36,283 nucleotides of DNA from DASYQD01 sp036005845 (GTDB lineage Bacteria; Acidobacteriota; Thermoanaerobaculia; Multivoradales; JAIOJS01), in NCBI GenBank assembly GCA_036005845.1, contig DASYQD010000154.1, forward strand, positions 1 to 36,283, read 5' to 3'. Positions 27,916 through 36,283 of this stretch are shown here, piece by piece. Under the pieces are notes generated by a model, which worked only from the letters and a program-made list of their open reading frames with translations, ran no database searches and had not been told where the DNA came from. The stretch's first letter is position 1, and each line of letters begins with the position of its first letter. The position numbers were made by a program, and so were the translations under genes.

Positions 27916-29751
27916 CTACTTCATCTCTTCGACGATCGCTTGCTGTTCCGCGGTCATCGGCGCCACCGGCACGCGCTCGACTTGCATCGCGCCATCGCGG
28001 CCCTTGCGCACGATGATGTTCACCTTGCCGAACGCCGCGTCCTTGTCGGGGAAGTCGTCGCGGAACTGCGCGCCGCGGCTCTCGGTGCGCTCGATGGCGG
28101 CGCGCGTGATCGCCTCGGACACGGTGAGCAGGTTGGGCAGGTCGAGCGCCGTGTGCCAGCCCGGGTTGTATTCCCGGTTGCCGGCGACGCGGACGCGCTC
28201 GGCGCGCTGCCGAAAGCCGCCGAGAGCTTCGAGCGCGCGCTCCATCTCGGGACCCTTGCGCACGATGCCGACGAGGTCCTGCATCATCACCTGCAGCTCG
28301 TGCTGGATGGCGTACGGCCCGTCGCCGTTCGGATCCGCGCCGGCCGCCGGCCGCTCGCCGTCGAGCGGAAGCAGCGCCCGCCGGTTCGCGTCCGCCACCT
28401 GCGCATCGTCGACTTGCGTCGCGCCGTTCTCGCGCGCGAACTGCGCCGCGTAGTCGCCCGCCCGCTTGCCGAACACCAGCAGGTCGGAGAGCGAGTTGCC
28501 GCCGAGCCGGTTGGCGCCATGCAGCCCCGCACCGCACTCGCCGGCCGCGAAGAGTCCCGCCACCGTCGACATCTGCGTCTCCGCATCGACGCGCACGCCG
28601 CCCATCATGTAGTGCGTCGTCGGTCCCACCTCCATCGGCTCCTTGGTGATGTCGATCCCCGCCAGCTGGTGGAACTGGTGGTACATGCTGGGCAGCTTCT
28701 TCTTGATGTGCTCGGCCGCCTTGGGGATCTTCTCCTTGATCCAGGAGATGTCGAGGAAGACGCCGCCGTGCGGGCTGCCGCGTCCTTCGCGCACCTCGCG
28801 CACGATGCAGCGCGCCACGTGGTCGCGGGTGAGCAGCTCGGGCGGGCGCCGGGCCTCCTTGTCGCCCTGGCAGTAGCGCCACCCCTCTTCCTCGTTGTCG
28901 GCCGTCTGCGCCACGTAGTTGGCGGGGATGTCGTCGAACATGAAGCGGCGGCCTTCGCTGTTGCGCAGCACGCCGCCCTCGCCGCGCACGCCCTCGGTGA
29001 CCAGGATGCCGCGCACGCTCGGCGGCCACACCATGCCGGTGGGGTGGAACTGCACGAACTCCATGTCCTGGAGGTCGGCGCCCGCCTCGTAAGCGAGGGC
29101 GTGGCCGTCGCCGGTGTACTCCCAGCTGTTGCTGGTGATCGAGAAGGCGCGGCCGATGCCGCCGGTGGCGAGCACCACCGCCGGCGCCGCGAACACCACG
29201 CAGCGGCCGCGCTCGCGGTCGTAGCCGAAGGCGCCGCTGATGCGGTCGCCGTGCTTCAGCAGCGTGGTGACCGTGTGCTCCATGTGGAAGCCGATGCCCT
29301 GGTGGATGCCGTGGTCCTGCAGCGTGCGGATCATCTCCAGGCCGGTGCGGTCGCCGACGTGGGCGAGGCGCGGGTAGCGGTGGCCGCCGAAGTTGCGCTG
29401 CAGGATGCGGCCGTCGGGCGTGCGGTCGAAAAGGGCGCCCCACGCCTCGAGCTCGCGCACGCGGTCGGGCGCCTCCTGGGCGTGCAGCTCCGCCATGCGC
29501 GGGTGGTTGACGTACTGGCCGCCGCGCATGGTGTCGGCGAAATGGACGCGCCAACCGTCGCGGTCGTCGACGTTGGCGAGCGCGGCGGCGACGCCGCCTT
29601 CCGCCATCACCGTGTGCGCCTTGCCGAGCAGCGACTTCGAGACGACGCCGACGCGCACGCCTGCCGCGGACGCGGCGATCGCAGCGCGCAGGCCGGCGCC
29701 GCCCGCGCCGATGACGAGCACGTCGTACTCGTGGCGGACTGCTTCGGCCAC
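27916..29751 (-). CDS. sdhA: Succinate dehydrogenase / fumarate reductase flavoprotein subunit
   Basis: The catalytic subunit oxidises succinate to fumarate (or the reverse) at covalently bound FAD. The dinucleotide-binding motif is VLVIGAGGAG (11-20 counted from GTG 29751). The flavinylation His is H46 in GKAHTVMAEGG, followed by active-site blocks EFVQFHPTGM, TEGVRGEGG, THYMMGGVRVD and GLHGANRLGGNSLSDLLVFG. At 611 residues it is full length for the family. GTG 29751 overlaps the sdhC stop by one base (TAGTG), and the domain begins ten residues later; the frame's upstream extension is basic and lies inside sdhC. The gene order C-A-B and subunit sizes match the Sdh1-like group of Actinobacteria and related phyla. 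Confidence 0.96.
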   Translation of the reverse strand: MAEAVRHEYDVLVIGAGGAGLRAAIAASAAGVRVGVVSKSLLGKAHTVMAEGGVAAALANVDDRDGWRVHFADTMRGGQYVNHPRMAELHAQEAPDRVRELEAWGALFDRTPDGRILQRNFGGHRYPRLAHVGDRTGLEMIRTLQDHGIHQGIGFHMEHTVTTLLKHGDRISGAFGYDRERGRCVVFAAPAVVLATGGIGRAFSITSNSWEYTGDGHALAYEAGADLQDMEFVQFHPTGMVWPPSVRGILVTEGVRGEGGVLRNSEGRRFMFDDIPANYVAQTADNEEEGWRYCQGDKEARRPPELLTRDHVARCIVREVREGRGSPHGGVFLDISWIKEKIPKAAEHIKKKLPSMYHQFHQLAGIDITKEPMEVGPTTHYMMGGVRVDAETQMSTVAGLFAAGECGAGLHGANRLGGNSLSDLLVFGKRAGDYAAQFARENGATQVDDAQVADANRRALLPLDGERPAAGADPNGDGPYAIQHELQVMMQDLVGIVRKGPEMERALEALGGFRQRAERVRVAGNREYNPGWHTALDLPNLLTVSEAITRAAIERTESRGAQFRDDFPDKDAAFGKVNIIVRKGRDGAMQVERVPVAPMTAEQQAIVEEMK

Positions 29752-30581
29752 TACAGCAGCCTCACGTCGTGCCAGATCCCCATCGCGCACAGCCGCACGT
29801 AGACGTCGGCGAAGGCGACGGCGAAGAGGCTCGTCCACGCCCACACCATGTGGCGGCGGTTAAAGCAGCCGACGCAGCGGTAGGCGGCGAAGCGCGCCGG
29901 CGATTTCGACGGCTCGTCGAGCCTGCCGCCGACGAGGTGGCGCAGCGAGTGACAGCCGAAGGTGTAGCCGGCGAGCAGCACGGTGTTGAGCGCCAGCACC
30001 AGCGTGCCGACGCCGATGCCGAACGAGGTCTGGCCGGTCGCTGGATCGGTGAACCAGAGCGCCTTCCACACGTCGTGCGCCAGAAAGACGAGAAAGATCA
30101 GCGCCAGGTACAGGAAGTAGCGGTGGATGTTCTGGATGACGAGCGGGAAGCGCGCCTCGCCGCGGTAGGTCTTGCGCGGCTCCCCCACGGTGCACCCAGG
30201 CGGGTCGCCCCAAAACGCCTTGTAGTAGGCGCCGCGGTAGTAGTAGCAGGTGATCCGAAAGCCGCCCGGCGCCCAGAGAATGAAGAAGGCAGCCGACCAC
30301 GGGATCCAGCCCGGCCACCAATTCGGCTTGCCACCGAACCAGCTGTTCTGTGCGTCGCCGAAGATCTCGGGCGAGTACATGGGTGACAGATAGGGCCCGC
30401 TGCGGTAGTGCGCGCCCTGGAACGCCGCCCAGGTCGAGTAGGCGACGAAGCCGGAGAAGACGATCAGCGTGATGAGCTGCGGCACCCACCACGCATCCCG
30501 CCGCTTGGTCTCGAACGCTCGCCGCGCGAGCCCTCGGGACTGACCGAGCCCAGCGGATTGACCGATCGCCGGCTGCGCCAT
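29751..30581 (-). CDS. sdhC: Succinate dehydrogenase membrane anchor, Sdh1 type
   Basis: The 276-residue protein has five predicted membrane helices (about 33-53, 92-110, 148-172, 188-212 and 243-268) and anchors SdhAB while reducing quinone. It is much larger than the E. coli SdhC or SdhD and resembles the single anchor of mycobacterial Sdh1 (about 270 residues). Notable residues are C112 in ITCYYYRGAYYKAFW, C130, H153, H169, C210-H211 and H215 in GCHSLRHLVGG, and C236, C239 and H244 in CVGCFNRRH. The mycobacterial Sdh1 anchor has been described as holding a Rieske-type iron-sulfur centre in place of heme; whether these residues do so here is inference. ATG 30581 has a strong GGAGGTGGG upstream. 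It is the first gene of the sdh array. Confidence 0.88.
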   Translation of the reverse strand: MAQPAIGQSAGLGQSRGLARRAFETKRRDAWWVPQLITLIVFSGFVAYSTWAAFQGAHYRSGPYLSPMYSPEIFGDAQNSWFGGKPNWWPGWIPWSAAFFILWAPGGFRITCYYYRGAYYKAFWGDPPGCTVGEPRKTYRGEARFPLVIQNIHRYFLYLALIFLVFLAHDVWKALWFTDPATGQTSFGIGVGTLVLALNTVLLAGYTFGCHSLRHLVGGRLDEPSKSPARFAAYRCVGCFNRRHMVWAWTSLFAVAFADVYVRLCAMGIWHDVRLL

Positions 30582-30635
30582 CCCACCTCCTCGACTCGTC
30601 GGCGTATTCGAGCCGATGCGGGAGAGGGTGTCAAT

Positions 30636-31325
30636 TCAAGGCCGGAAGACGATGGCGAGCGCGACGACGGGGTAGTACTTGTAGTCCTCGAGCTCGCGCT
30701 CGAGACGCTGCTCTTCGTCGGCGGTGGCGGCGTCGAGGATGGTGCGCACGCTGGCGGGGAGGGTCACGCCGAGGTTGAGGTCGGTGGTCAGGTCGACCTG
30801 CGGTGAGCCTTGGTAGAGGACGCCGAGGTCGAAGCTCAGGCCCCAGCGGCCTCCTCGCGTGGCACTTCCCCAGCCCAGGCCGATGTAGGGCGCGAACGAG
30901 TCGCCCGTCGCCTCGCCGTGGATGCTGCCGGCGCTCGCGGGGACGAATTGGACGAGCTCGGGATGGTAGCGGCGCACGAGCTCGCGGACCGGCGCCGAGA
31001 CCTTCAGCCGGTTGTCGTCCCAGCCGCCGCCGGCGCTGATGCGGAAGCCGCCGCCACCGGGATGGAAATCGGCGAGCAGCAGCGCGTTGCGCAGCTCGAG
31101 CTTGGCGTCGTAGCGGACGCCCGTCTTGTCGTAGACGTCGTCGTACGAGCCGATGCCGACGGGTATGCGCACGTCGAGGTGCGGGCCGAGTCCGAACGCG
31201 AGCTCGGGGCCGATGCCGGTAGTGCCGGCGCGGGCGCCGATCGAGAAGCCTTCGCCGCGGAGCGCCGCGGGAAGCGCGAGCAGGACGAGCAGAGCCGGGA
31301 CGAGCGTGACGTGAGGTCGTCTCAT
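30636..31325 (-). CDS. Exported outer-membrane beta-barrel candidate
   Basis: The 229-residue product has a clear signal peptide (LVPALLVLLALPAALRG) and then Gly-rich, alternating hydrophobic strands: FSIGARAGTTGIGPELAFGL, LDVRIPVGIGSYDDV, YDAKLELRNALLLADFHP and GFRISAGGGWDDN. It ends with YYPVVALAIVFRP, an aromatic-rich last strand close to the usual outer-membrane barrel signal. This pattern fits a small eight-stranded barrel, with SVRTILDAATADEEQRLERELEDYK forming a helical periplasmic or loop segment. The ligand is unknown. It lies 54 bases upstream of sdhC on the same strand and could be read with it, although function gives no reason for a link. ATG 31325 starts the signal peptide. Confidence 0.7.
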   Translation of the reverse strand: MRRPHVTLVPALLVLLALPAALRGEGFSIGARAGTTGIGPELAFGLGPHLDVRIPVGIGSYDDVYDKTGVRYDAKLELRNALLLADFHPGGGGFRISAGGGWDDNRLKVSAPVRELVRRYHPELVQFVPASAGSIHGEATGDSFAPYIGLGWGSATRGGRWGLSFDLGVLYQGSPQVDLTTDLNLGVTLPASVRTILDAATADEEQRLERELEDYKYYPVVALAIVFRP

Positions 31326-31429
31326 GGCGAAAGTGTAATCGAGGGGCGTGCCGGACGATCGATGATCGGGATCACCGGCAGCGCCGACGGCTCACGTCAC
31401 AGATCGTCCGTCTCGCGGCGAGACTACCG

Positions 31430-34400
31430 TCACTGCGCCGGCGCCACCTCGATCGGCTTCAGCTCGGCGCGCCGCAACCTCCTGTTCGCCTCGGCCAGCT
31501 CGCGTGACTTGAGCGCGTCCCACGCCTCGAGCGCGGCGCTCGATATGGGGCTCAGCTCGTTCAGGCCGGCCATGACGTCGGCGCTCGGGTCCGCATCGGC
31601 GCCCTGCACCGCCTGGTAGAGGCCGTCGAGGGCATTGCGCACGAAGCGCAGGCTGTCCCGGCGTCGCGGCGGGTACGGCCAGGCGTTCGCGGGATTGCTC
31701 ATCACGGTCACGCCGGCCACGTCGGCGATGCGGTCGCGGAGCGCCGCGAGCTCGCCGCGCAGCTTCGGCGGCGCGGTCGGGATCCGCTCGCCGAGCGCCT
31801 TGAGCGCGCGGTTCGCTTCGCCGGCGGCCTTGGCGAGCAGCGCCCTCTCACCGTCGATCCGCAGCGTGATGGCCAGCTGCCTCGCGTACGCGTCCGCATT
31901 CAAACCGATACGGGGGTCCGGCCGCACCTCGAGCGGCTGCACCAAACGCTGACCATCCACCGTGAGCACCAGCTTGTACGCGCCGGGCAACGCCCACGGG
32001 CCGTCCTCCCACGTGTCGCCTTCAGACAGCTCCGTCGGCGCCGCGTGGTGGAGCGGCCAGACGAAGCGGTGCATCCCCTGCGCCGCAGAGAGCGAGCTCG
32101 GCGGCTCGAACCACTGCGGCGCCTGGCGCAGCTTCGCCGGGTCCGCGGTGGGCATCTTGTCGGCGCTGCTGTAGCGCCGCACGAGATCGCCGGCGGCGTC
32201 GTAGATCTCGAGCGTCACCGGTTCCTTTGCCGCCGCGGGCAGCAGGTAGTCGATGATAGCGCCGAACGGCGGGTTCTCCGCCTTCGGTTCGTCCTTCGGC
32301 AACGGCGTGCCGGTGAAGCCCGCCGGCCGCAGCCGCACGGCCGGGCTCGGCGCGAAGAGCCGCACTGTCGCGTCCCCTGCCGTTGCCGCGTTGTAGAAAT
32401 GCCGCAGCGGCGTCATGTCGTCGAGGATCCAGAAGCCGCGCCCATGGGTGGCGACGACCAAGTCAGCGTCCTTGACGACCAGGTCGCGCACCGAGGTGAC
32501 GGGCAAGTTGAGCTGCAGCGGCTGCCAGCCGTCGCCGTCGTCGAAGGAGACGTAGACCCCCTTCTCCGTCGCGGCGTAAAGCAGCCCGCGACGCACCGGG
32601 TCGGCGCGTACCGTGTTGACGAAGTTGCCGTCGGGGATGCCGGTCGCGGCGAGCTGCCAGCTCTTGCCGCCGTCGCGGGTGCGGTAGACGTAAGGCGCGA
32701 AGTCGTCGAGCCGATGGCGGTCGATCGCGGCGTAGGCGCTCTCCGCATCGAAGGGCGACGGTTCGATGTTGCCCACCTTGGACCATGCCGCAAGCCCCGC
32801 CGGCGTCACGTCGCTCCAGTGCGCGCCCTCGTCTCGCGTGCGCCAGATCTTGCCGTCGTCGGTGCCCACCCAGACGTCGTGGTCGACGAGCGGCGAGGGC
32901 GCGATGGCGTAGATGACGCCGCGCCGCGGCCCGATGCCGAGATGGTTCGCCGCCGCCGACGCGTCGAGGTTCGGCGGCACGCCGGGGTCCTCGCGCGTGA
33001 GGTCGGGGCTGATGATGTCCCACTGCTCGCCGCCGCTGGCGGTACGGAAGAGCTTTTGGTTGGCGAAGTAGAGGACCCAAGGCTCGCGCCTCGAGAAGGT
33101 GAGCGGCAGCGTCCACACGCTGCGGTACTGCTCGCCGGGGAAGGCCAGCGTCGGATCGATCGAGCGCGTCTGTTGCGTGCGCAGGTCGAGCTTGTCGACG
33201 CGGCCGCCGTAGACGATCTGCGGGTCCTTGGGGTCGGGCGCGATCATGTCCGACTCGCCGCCGACGGTGACCTCCGAGAACTGCTGCATGGTGATGCCGT
33301 CGTAACCGGTGGTTCGGCTGGGCAGCCCGGCGGCGCCGGAGTCCTGCTGCGAGCCGTAGACCCAGTAGGGGAAGCGGTCGTCGACGCTGACGTGGTACAT
33401 CTGCGCCGTCGGCTGGTTGTGCCACGAGCTCCAGCTCGCGCCGCCGTCGACCGAGACGATCGCGCCCTGGTCGACGCCGAGGATGCGGCGCTCGGGTCGC
33501 TGCGGGTCGATCCACAGCTGGTGGAAGTCGTCGCCGGTGGCGTCGCCCTCGACCGGCGCGAAGGTCTTGCCGCCGTCGCGCGAGCGGTAGAGGTTGGTGT
33601 TCGCCACCCACACCACGTCGGCGTCCTTGGGCTCGACGGTGATGCCGGCGAAGTACCAGCCGCGCTGCCAGACGCGCGTGTCGCCGCTCGTCTGCGTGAA
33701 GTGGGCGCCGCCGTCGTCGGAGCGATAGATGCCGCCGGCACCGTTCCTGTCGCCGGCGTCGGCGAAAAGGTAGACGCGCTGCGGCGCGCTCGGGGCCACG
33801 GCGATGCCGATGCGCCCCGGCGGCTTCGGCAGGCCGTTGCCGGTGAGCTCGCTCCAGTGGTCGCCACCATCGCTCGACTTCCAGAGCCCACTGCCCGGGC
33901 CGTTCGACGGCGCGTACACGTTCCATGGCGGCCGCCGCGTCTGCCAGAGCGCGGCGTAGATCGTGCGCGGGTTGCCGGGCTCGAAGGCAAGGTCGATGGC
34001 GCCGGTGTCGTCGTCCTTGCCCAGCACCTTCTCCCAATGCGCGCCGCCGTCGCGCGAGCGGAACACGCCGCGCTCGGCATTGGGGCCATAAGGATGGCCG
34101 AGCGCCGCGACGTAGACGAGATCGGGGTTCGCCGGGTCGACGAGGATGCGCCCCACCTGCTGGCTGTCGCGCAGCCCGACGTGCGTCCACGTCTTGCCGC
34201 CGTCGGTCGACTTGTAGACACCGTCGCCCTGCGCGATGTCGGAACGCATGTCCGCCTCGCCGCTGCCGACGTAGATCACGCGCGGGTTCGACGGCGCCAC
34301 CGCGATGGCGCCGATGCTGCCGATCGGCTGCGAATCGAAGATCGGCTTCCACGTCCGCCCGGCGTCGATCGTCTCCCAGACGCCGCCGTTGACGCTGCCG

Positions 34401-34600
34401 AAGTAGAAATGGTCCGGCTCGCCGGGCACGCTGGTGACCGCCAGCACGCGGCCGCCGCGGAAGGGGCCGATCAGCCGCCAGTGAAGGCCGCCGAAGAGCG
34501 AGGGATCGACGGTGGCGGCATCGGCGATGGTGCCGAGTGCGCCGGCGACGAGGCAGCAGCAAAGCGCGATGCGCAGCGAACGAGTGCAACGTACGACCAT
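31430..34600 (-). CDS. Secreted Asp-box (sortilin/BNR-like) beta-propeller protein
   Basis: A 1,056-residue exported protein often annotated as glycosyl hydrolase or VPS10-like. After a signal peptide (IALCCCLVAGALGTIADA) residues 30-720 carry ten or more Asp-box repeats: VYKSTDGGKTWTHV, VFRSRDGGAHWEKV, LWKSSDGGDHWSEL, IYRSDDGGAHFTQT, YRSRDGGKTFAPV, WRTRDEGAHWSDV, YRTRDGGKSWQLA. Together these suggest one or two seven- to ten-bladed propellers. The propeller ends with VVATHGRGFWILDD, a marker of this family. The C-terminal third contains a FlgD-like segment (EIYDAAGDLVRRYSS, ALPGAYKLVLTVDG) and a helical tail. No sialidase catalytic set is obvious, so enzyme activity is unproven. ATG 34600 starts the signal peptide; the frame's upstream 20 codons add none. 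Such proteins are common in Acidobacteriota and Gemmatimonadota. Confidence 0.88.
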   Translation of the reverse strand: MVVRCTRSLRIALCCCLVAGALGTIADAATVDPSLFGGLHWRLIGPFRGGRVLAVTSVPGEPDHFYFGSVNGGVWETIDAGRTWKPIFDSQPIGSIGAIAVAPSNPRVIYVGSGEADMRSDIAQGDGVYKSTDGGKTWTHVGLRDSQQVGRILVDPANPDLVYVAALGHPYGPNAERGVFRSRDGGAHWEKVLGKDDDTGAIDLAFEPGNPRTIYAALWQTRRPPWNVYAPSNGPGSGLWKSSDGGDHWSELTGNGLPKPPGRIGIAVAPSAPQRVYLFADAGDRNGAGGIYRSDDGGAHFTQTSGDTRVWQRGWYFAGITVEPKDADVVWVANTNLYRSRDGGKTFAPVEGDATGDDFHQLWIDPQRPERRILGVDQGAIVSVDGGASWSSWHNQPTAQMYHVSVDDRFPYWVYGSQQDSGAAGLPSRTTGYDGITMQQFSEVTVGGESDMIAPDPKDPQIVYGGRVDKLDLRTQQTRSIDPTLAFPGEQYRSVWTLPLTFSRREPWVLYFANQKLFRTASGGEQWDIISPDLTREDPGVPPNLDASAAANHLGIGPRRGVIYAIAPSPLVDHDVWVGTDDGKIWRTRDEGAHWSDVTPAGLAAWSKVGNIEPSPFDAESAYAAIDRHRLDDFAPYVYRTRDGGKSWQLAATGIPDGNFVNTVRADPVRRGLLYAATEKGVYVSFDDGDGWQPLQLNLPVTSVRDLVVKDADLVVATHGRGFWILDDMTPLRHFYNAATAGDATVRLFAPSPAVRLRPAGFTGTPLPKDEPKAENPPFGAIIDYLLPAAAKEPVTLEIYDAAGDLVRRYSSADKMPTADPAKLRQAPQWFEPPSSLSAAQGMHRFVWPLHHAAPTELSEGDTWEDGPWALPGAYKLVLTVDGQRLVQPLEVRPDPRIGLNADAYARQLAITLRIDGERALLAKAAGEANRALKALGERIPTAPPKLRGELAALRDRIADVAGVTVMSNPANAWPYPPRRRDSLRFVRNALDGLYQAVQGADADPSADVMAGLNELSPISSAALEAWDALKSRELAEANRRLRRAELKPIEVAPAQ

Positions 34601-34693
34601 GCCGCGAGAGTATCGAGGATGCGGCCGAGCCGAAAGGCGCTCGCCGCCAGCGGTCAGCACGTGGTCGCGAACGACAAACGGCTATCCCGGCTC

Positions 34694-35257
34694 TCAGCTG
34701 GCGAGCGTGTCGAGAAATCCACGCAGCGAGAAGGCGCCGGAGGTGTGCCCGGTGCCGCGGACGGCGCGAGCGGCGACGCGTAAGGCCGCCTCGTTGCTCG
34801 AGGCGAGGGCTTCGAGGAGCGCGCTCCAGACCGGGCTCGCTTCACCGTGGGCGGCAACGGCGAGCCAAGCCGCCGAGAGGGCCGTGGTGCGGTCTGCTCC
34901 AAGGCCGGCCACCGCTTCGGCGATCGTTGCGTTGCCGTCGCGAGTGACGGCCGCGGGCAGTTGGTAGCTGCTGCTCGCGAAGCTCAGGGCGTGCAGCACG
35001 CCGACTAGGTAGTCGTCGCCGGCGGGAGTGGAGCCCTCACCGAGGCCGATCAAAGCCGCGGCGGCTTCGATGCTCGCGTCGACTCGTCCCGAACGAAGGG
35101 CGCACTGAAACACGGCAGCGCGGCGCAGCACTTCGCCTCGCCAAGGCTCGGCGCCTGGCAGCTCGCCGAGCTCTTCGGCGAGCACGGAAGCGAGCGACGG
35201 CGAGACGCAGGCCCGGCCGGTCGTCGCGGTAGACGCCGCCGCCGTCGCGGCGCTCAC
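34694..35257 (-). CDS. DUF2877 family protein (short form)
   Basis: The 187-residue product carries the DUF2877 core: ALIGLGEGSTPAGDDYLVGVLHAL in the middle and GTGHTSGAFSLRGFL near the end, matching the family's G-x-G-x-TPSGDD and GHTSG motifs. Family members such as E. coli AllH (YlbF) occur with FdrA-type genes in allantoin or oxamate breakdown and are usually 270 residues or more, so this one lacks part of the N-terminal region. GTG 35257 is chosen because it gives a four-base GTGA overlap with the aldo/keto reductase stop; residues further upstream in the frame are a shadow of that gene. It is coupled to that gene, but no FdrA or carbamate kinase gene is present to support a purine pathway. 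Confidence 0.75.
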   Translation of the reverse strand: MSAATAAASTATTGRACVSPSLASVLAEELGELPGAEPWRGEVLRRAAVFQCALRSGRVDASIEAAAALIGLGEGSTPAGDDYLVGVLHALSFASSSYQLPAAVTRDGNATIAEAVAGLGADRTTALSAAWLAVAAHGEASPVWSALLEALASSNEAALRVAARAVRGTGHTSGAFSLRGFLDTLAS

Positions 35258-36225
35258 CACGACCACGGCGTGGGCTTGCGGTCCCAGCGGTGCTCGCGCA
35301 GGCGGGCGATCAGCGTTTCGTCGAGTGGGCCGGCATCGCTCGCAGCGATGTTGGACTCGACGTGGCGGAGCTTGCGCATTCCCGGGATCACCGTCGTCAC
35401 CGCCCGATGCGAGAGGATGAATCGCAAGGCCAGCTCCGGCAGCGTGCTGCCTGCCGGCACCAGCGGCTTCAGCTTCTCGACGCGGTCGACGGTCGCCGCC
35501 AGGTTCTCCGGCCCGAAGTAGGCGTTGCGCCAGTCGCCTTCGGGCCACTTCGAGTCCTTCGTCAGCGTGCCGGCGAGCGACCCTTCGTCGAACGGCACTC
35601 GCGCGATGACGGCCACCCCCATCTCCTGGCACGCCGGGAAGAGCTCGTCCTCGGGCGCCTGATCGAAGATGTTATGGATGACCTGCACGGCGTCGACGAC
35701 GCCGCTCTTGACCGCGCGCACGCCGTTCCACGGCTCCCAGCGGTTGAGGCTGATGCCCATCGCGCCGACGAGGCCCTGGCTCTTCAGGTCGTCGAAGGCG
35801 CGCTGCCAGCGCTCGTCGTCGCGCCACGCGTCCTCCCAGACGTGGAACTGCACGAGGTCGAAGCGCTCGAGCCCCGAGTGCTCGAGGCTCGCGTGCACGC
35901 TCTGCTCGATGTGGTCGGGCGGGAAGGTGTCCTCGAGCCGGGAGTCGCGCCCGCTCGGCCAGCGGCGGTCCTTCGGCGGCACCTTGGTCGCCGTGTAGAG
36001 CCGTTTGTCCGGGTGGCGCCGCACCAGCTCGCCGAGCAGCCCATCGCTGTGCCCGTCGCCGTAGACCAGCGCGCTGTCGAAGAAGTTGCAGCCCAGCTCG
36101 ACGGCGCGATCGAGCGAGGCCAACGACTCGGCGTCGTCGGACCCGGTCCAGCCGCCCATCCCCCACATGCCGTAGCCGACGTCGCTCACCGGCCAGCCGA
36201 GCTTGCCGAACGGGCGGTATTTCAT
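35254..36225 (-). CDS. Aldo/keto reductase
   Basis: The 323-residue NADP-dependent oxidoreductase has a TIM-barrel fold. The catalytic tetrad is visible: D50 in NFFDSALVYG, Y55 in the same block, K81 in YTATKVPP and H128 in DLVQFHVW. The C-terminal cofactor region includes TTVIPGMRKLRHVESNIAA. The SDVGYGMWGMGGW opening resembles the YdhF/Tas-like branch, which reduces carbonyls or acts on sugars; the substrate is unknown. ATG 36225 is preferred over GTG 36234 because GGGAGG precedes both and lies at the better distance from the ATG. The 3' end overlaps the DUF2877 gene by four bases, so the two form an operon. Confidence 0.93.
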   Translation of the reverse strand: MKYRPFGKLGWPVSDVGYGMWGMGGWTGSDDAESLASLDRAVELGCNFFDSALVYGDGHSDGLLGELVRRHPDKRLYTATKVPPKDRRWPSGRDSRLEDTFPPDHIEQSVHASLEHSGLERFDLVQFHVWEDAWRDDERWQRAFDDLKSQGLVGAMGISLNRWEPWNGVRAVKSGVVDAVQVIHNIFDQAPEDELFPACQEMGVAVIARVPFDEGSLAGTLTKDSKWPEGDWRNAYFGPENLAATVDRVEKLKPLVPAGSTLPELALRFILSHRAVTTVIPGMRKLRHVESNIAASDAGPLDETLIARLREHRWDRKPTPWSW

Positions 36226-36240
36226 GCGATGCACCCTCCC

Positions 36241-36259
36241 GGGCGACGCCGGATCGCCC
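36241..36259 (-). promoter_or_regulatory. Short hairpin upstream of the aldo/keto reductase gene
   Basis: GGGCGA and TCGCCC form a six-base stem around a seven-base loop, 16 bases before ATG 36225. It overlaps the leader of the gene and lies against the window edge. It may be a leader hairpin or an operator half; there is no other support. Confidence 0.2.
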
Positions 36260-36283
36260 GTGCTAGCACTGGGCCTCTGCCGT

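Noticed and set aside
27940..29802. Antisense open frame of about 620 codons over sdhA
   Set aside because: It is His/Ala/Val-rich shadow translation of a fully supported housekeeping gene.
32045..34783. Antisense open frame of about 912 codons over the Asp-box protein gene
   Set aside because: It is Arg/Ala/Val/Asp-rich with no domain, and it mirrors the codon pattern of the real gene on the other strand. Such frames are expected in GC-rich DNA.

Overview
The window reads as chromosomal DNA of a GC-rich, diderm (outer-membrane-bearing), aerobically respiring bacterium. The mix of a Ser/Thr kinase-STAND-TPR protein, cysteine-rich secreted proteins, Asp-box propeller proteins and a mycobacterial-Sdh1-like succinate dehydrogenase fits a soil or sediment Myxococcota, Binatota or Acidobacteriota lineage. 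No rRNA or other phylogenetic marker is present, so this is inference only.

Layout. 1-3,294 (+): an HNH protein, an orphan amino-acid-type periplasmic binding protein translationally coupled to it, and an ankyrin-repeat protein. 3,295-7,038: an accessory patch with less GC-biased codon use. It holds a four-helix membrane protein, a family 2 glycosyltransferase, an internally deleted IS110-family element (IS1111-like, with both subterminal inverted repeats and the 3' non-coding region that would encode the bridge RNA) and a two-helix membrane protein of unknown function. 7,249-8,933 (+): an alpha/beta hydrolase overlapping a stand-alone 5'-3' exonuclease. 9,003-10,442 (-): an APC-family amino acid permease. 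It is separated by a long imperfect palindrome from a two-gene ABC exporter (10,621-13,249, +). 13,331-16,459 (+): a 1,042-residue kinase-STAND-TPR protein. 16,487-17,199 (+): an overlapping pair, a 78-residue protein and a minimal nucleotidyltransferase, that looks like a toxin-antitoxin module. 17,327-19,231 (+): a secreted thaumatin-like protein enlarged by cysteine-rich inserts. 19,264-21,517: a small membrane protein converging on and overlapping a DUF4331 protein. 21,518-22,226: a degenerate stretch with gene stubs, including the broken start of a DUF2278/YukJ-like gene.

22,227-30,581 (-) is one tight array: sdhC-sdhA-sdhB, a small helical-repeat protein, and a 1,453-residue fusion of an Asp-box beta-propeller, predicted to be extracytoplasmic, with a cytoplasmic KAP-type P-loop NTPase. 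Upstream lie an outer-membrane barrel candidate and a large secreted Asp-box (sortilin/BNR-like) protein. The right end (34,694-36,225, -) is an aldo/keto reductase overlapping a DUF2877 protein.

The best candidates for undescribed biology are the propeller-KAP NTPase at the tail of the succinate dehydrogenase operon, the small-protein/nucleotidyltransferase pair, the thaumatin-like protein with cysteine-rich inserts, and the deleted IS110 element that still keeps its ends and RNA region. All functional calls come from reading motifs by eye; no database search was run.
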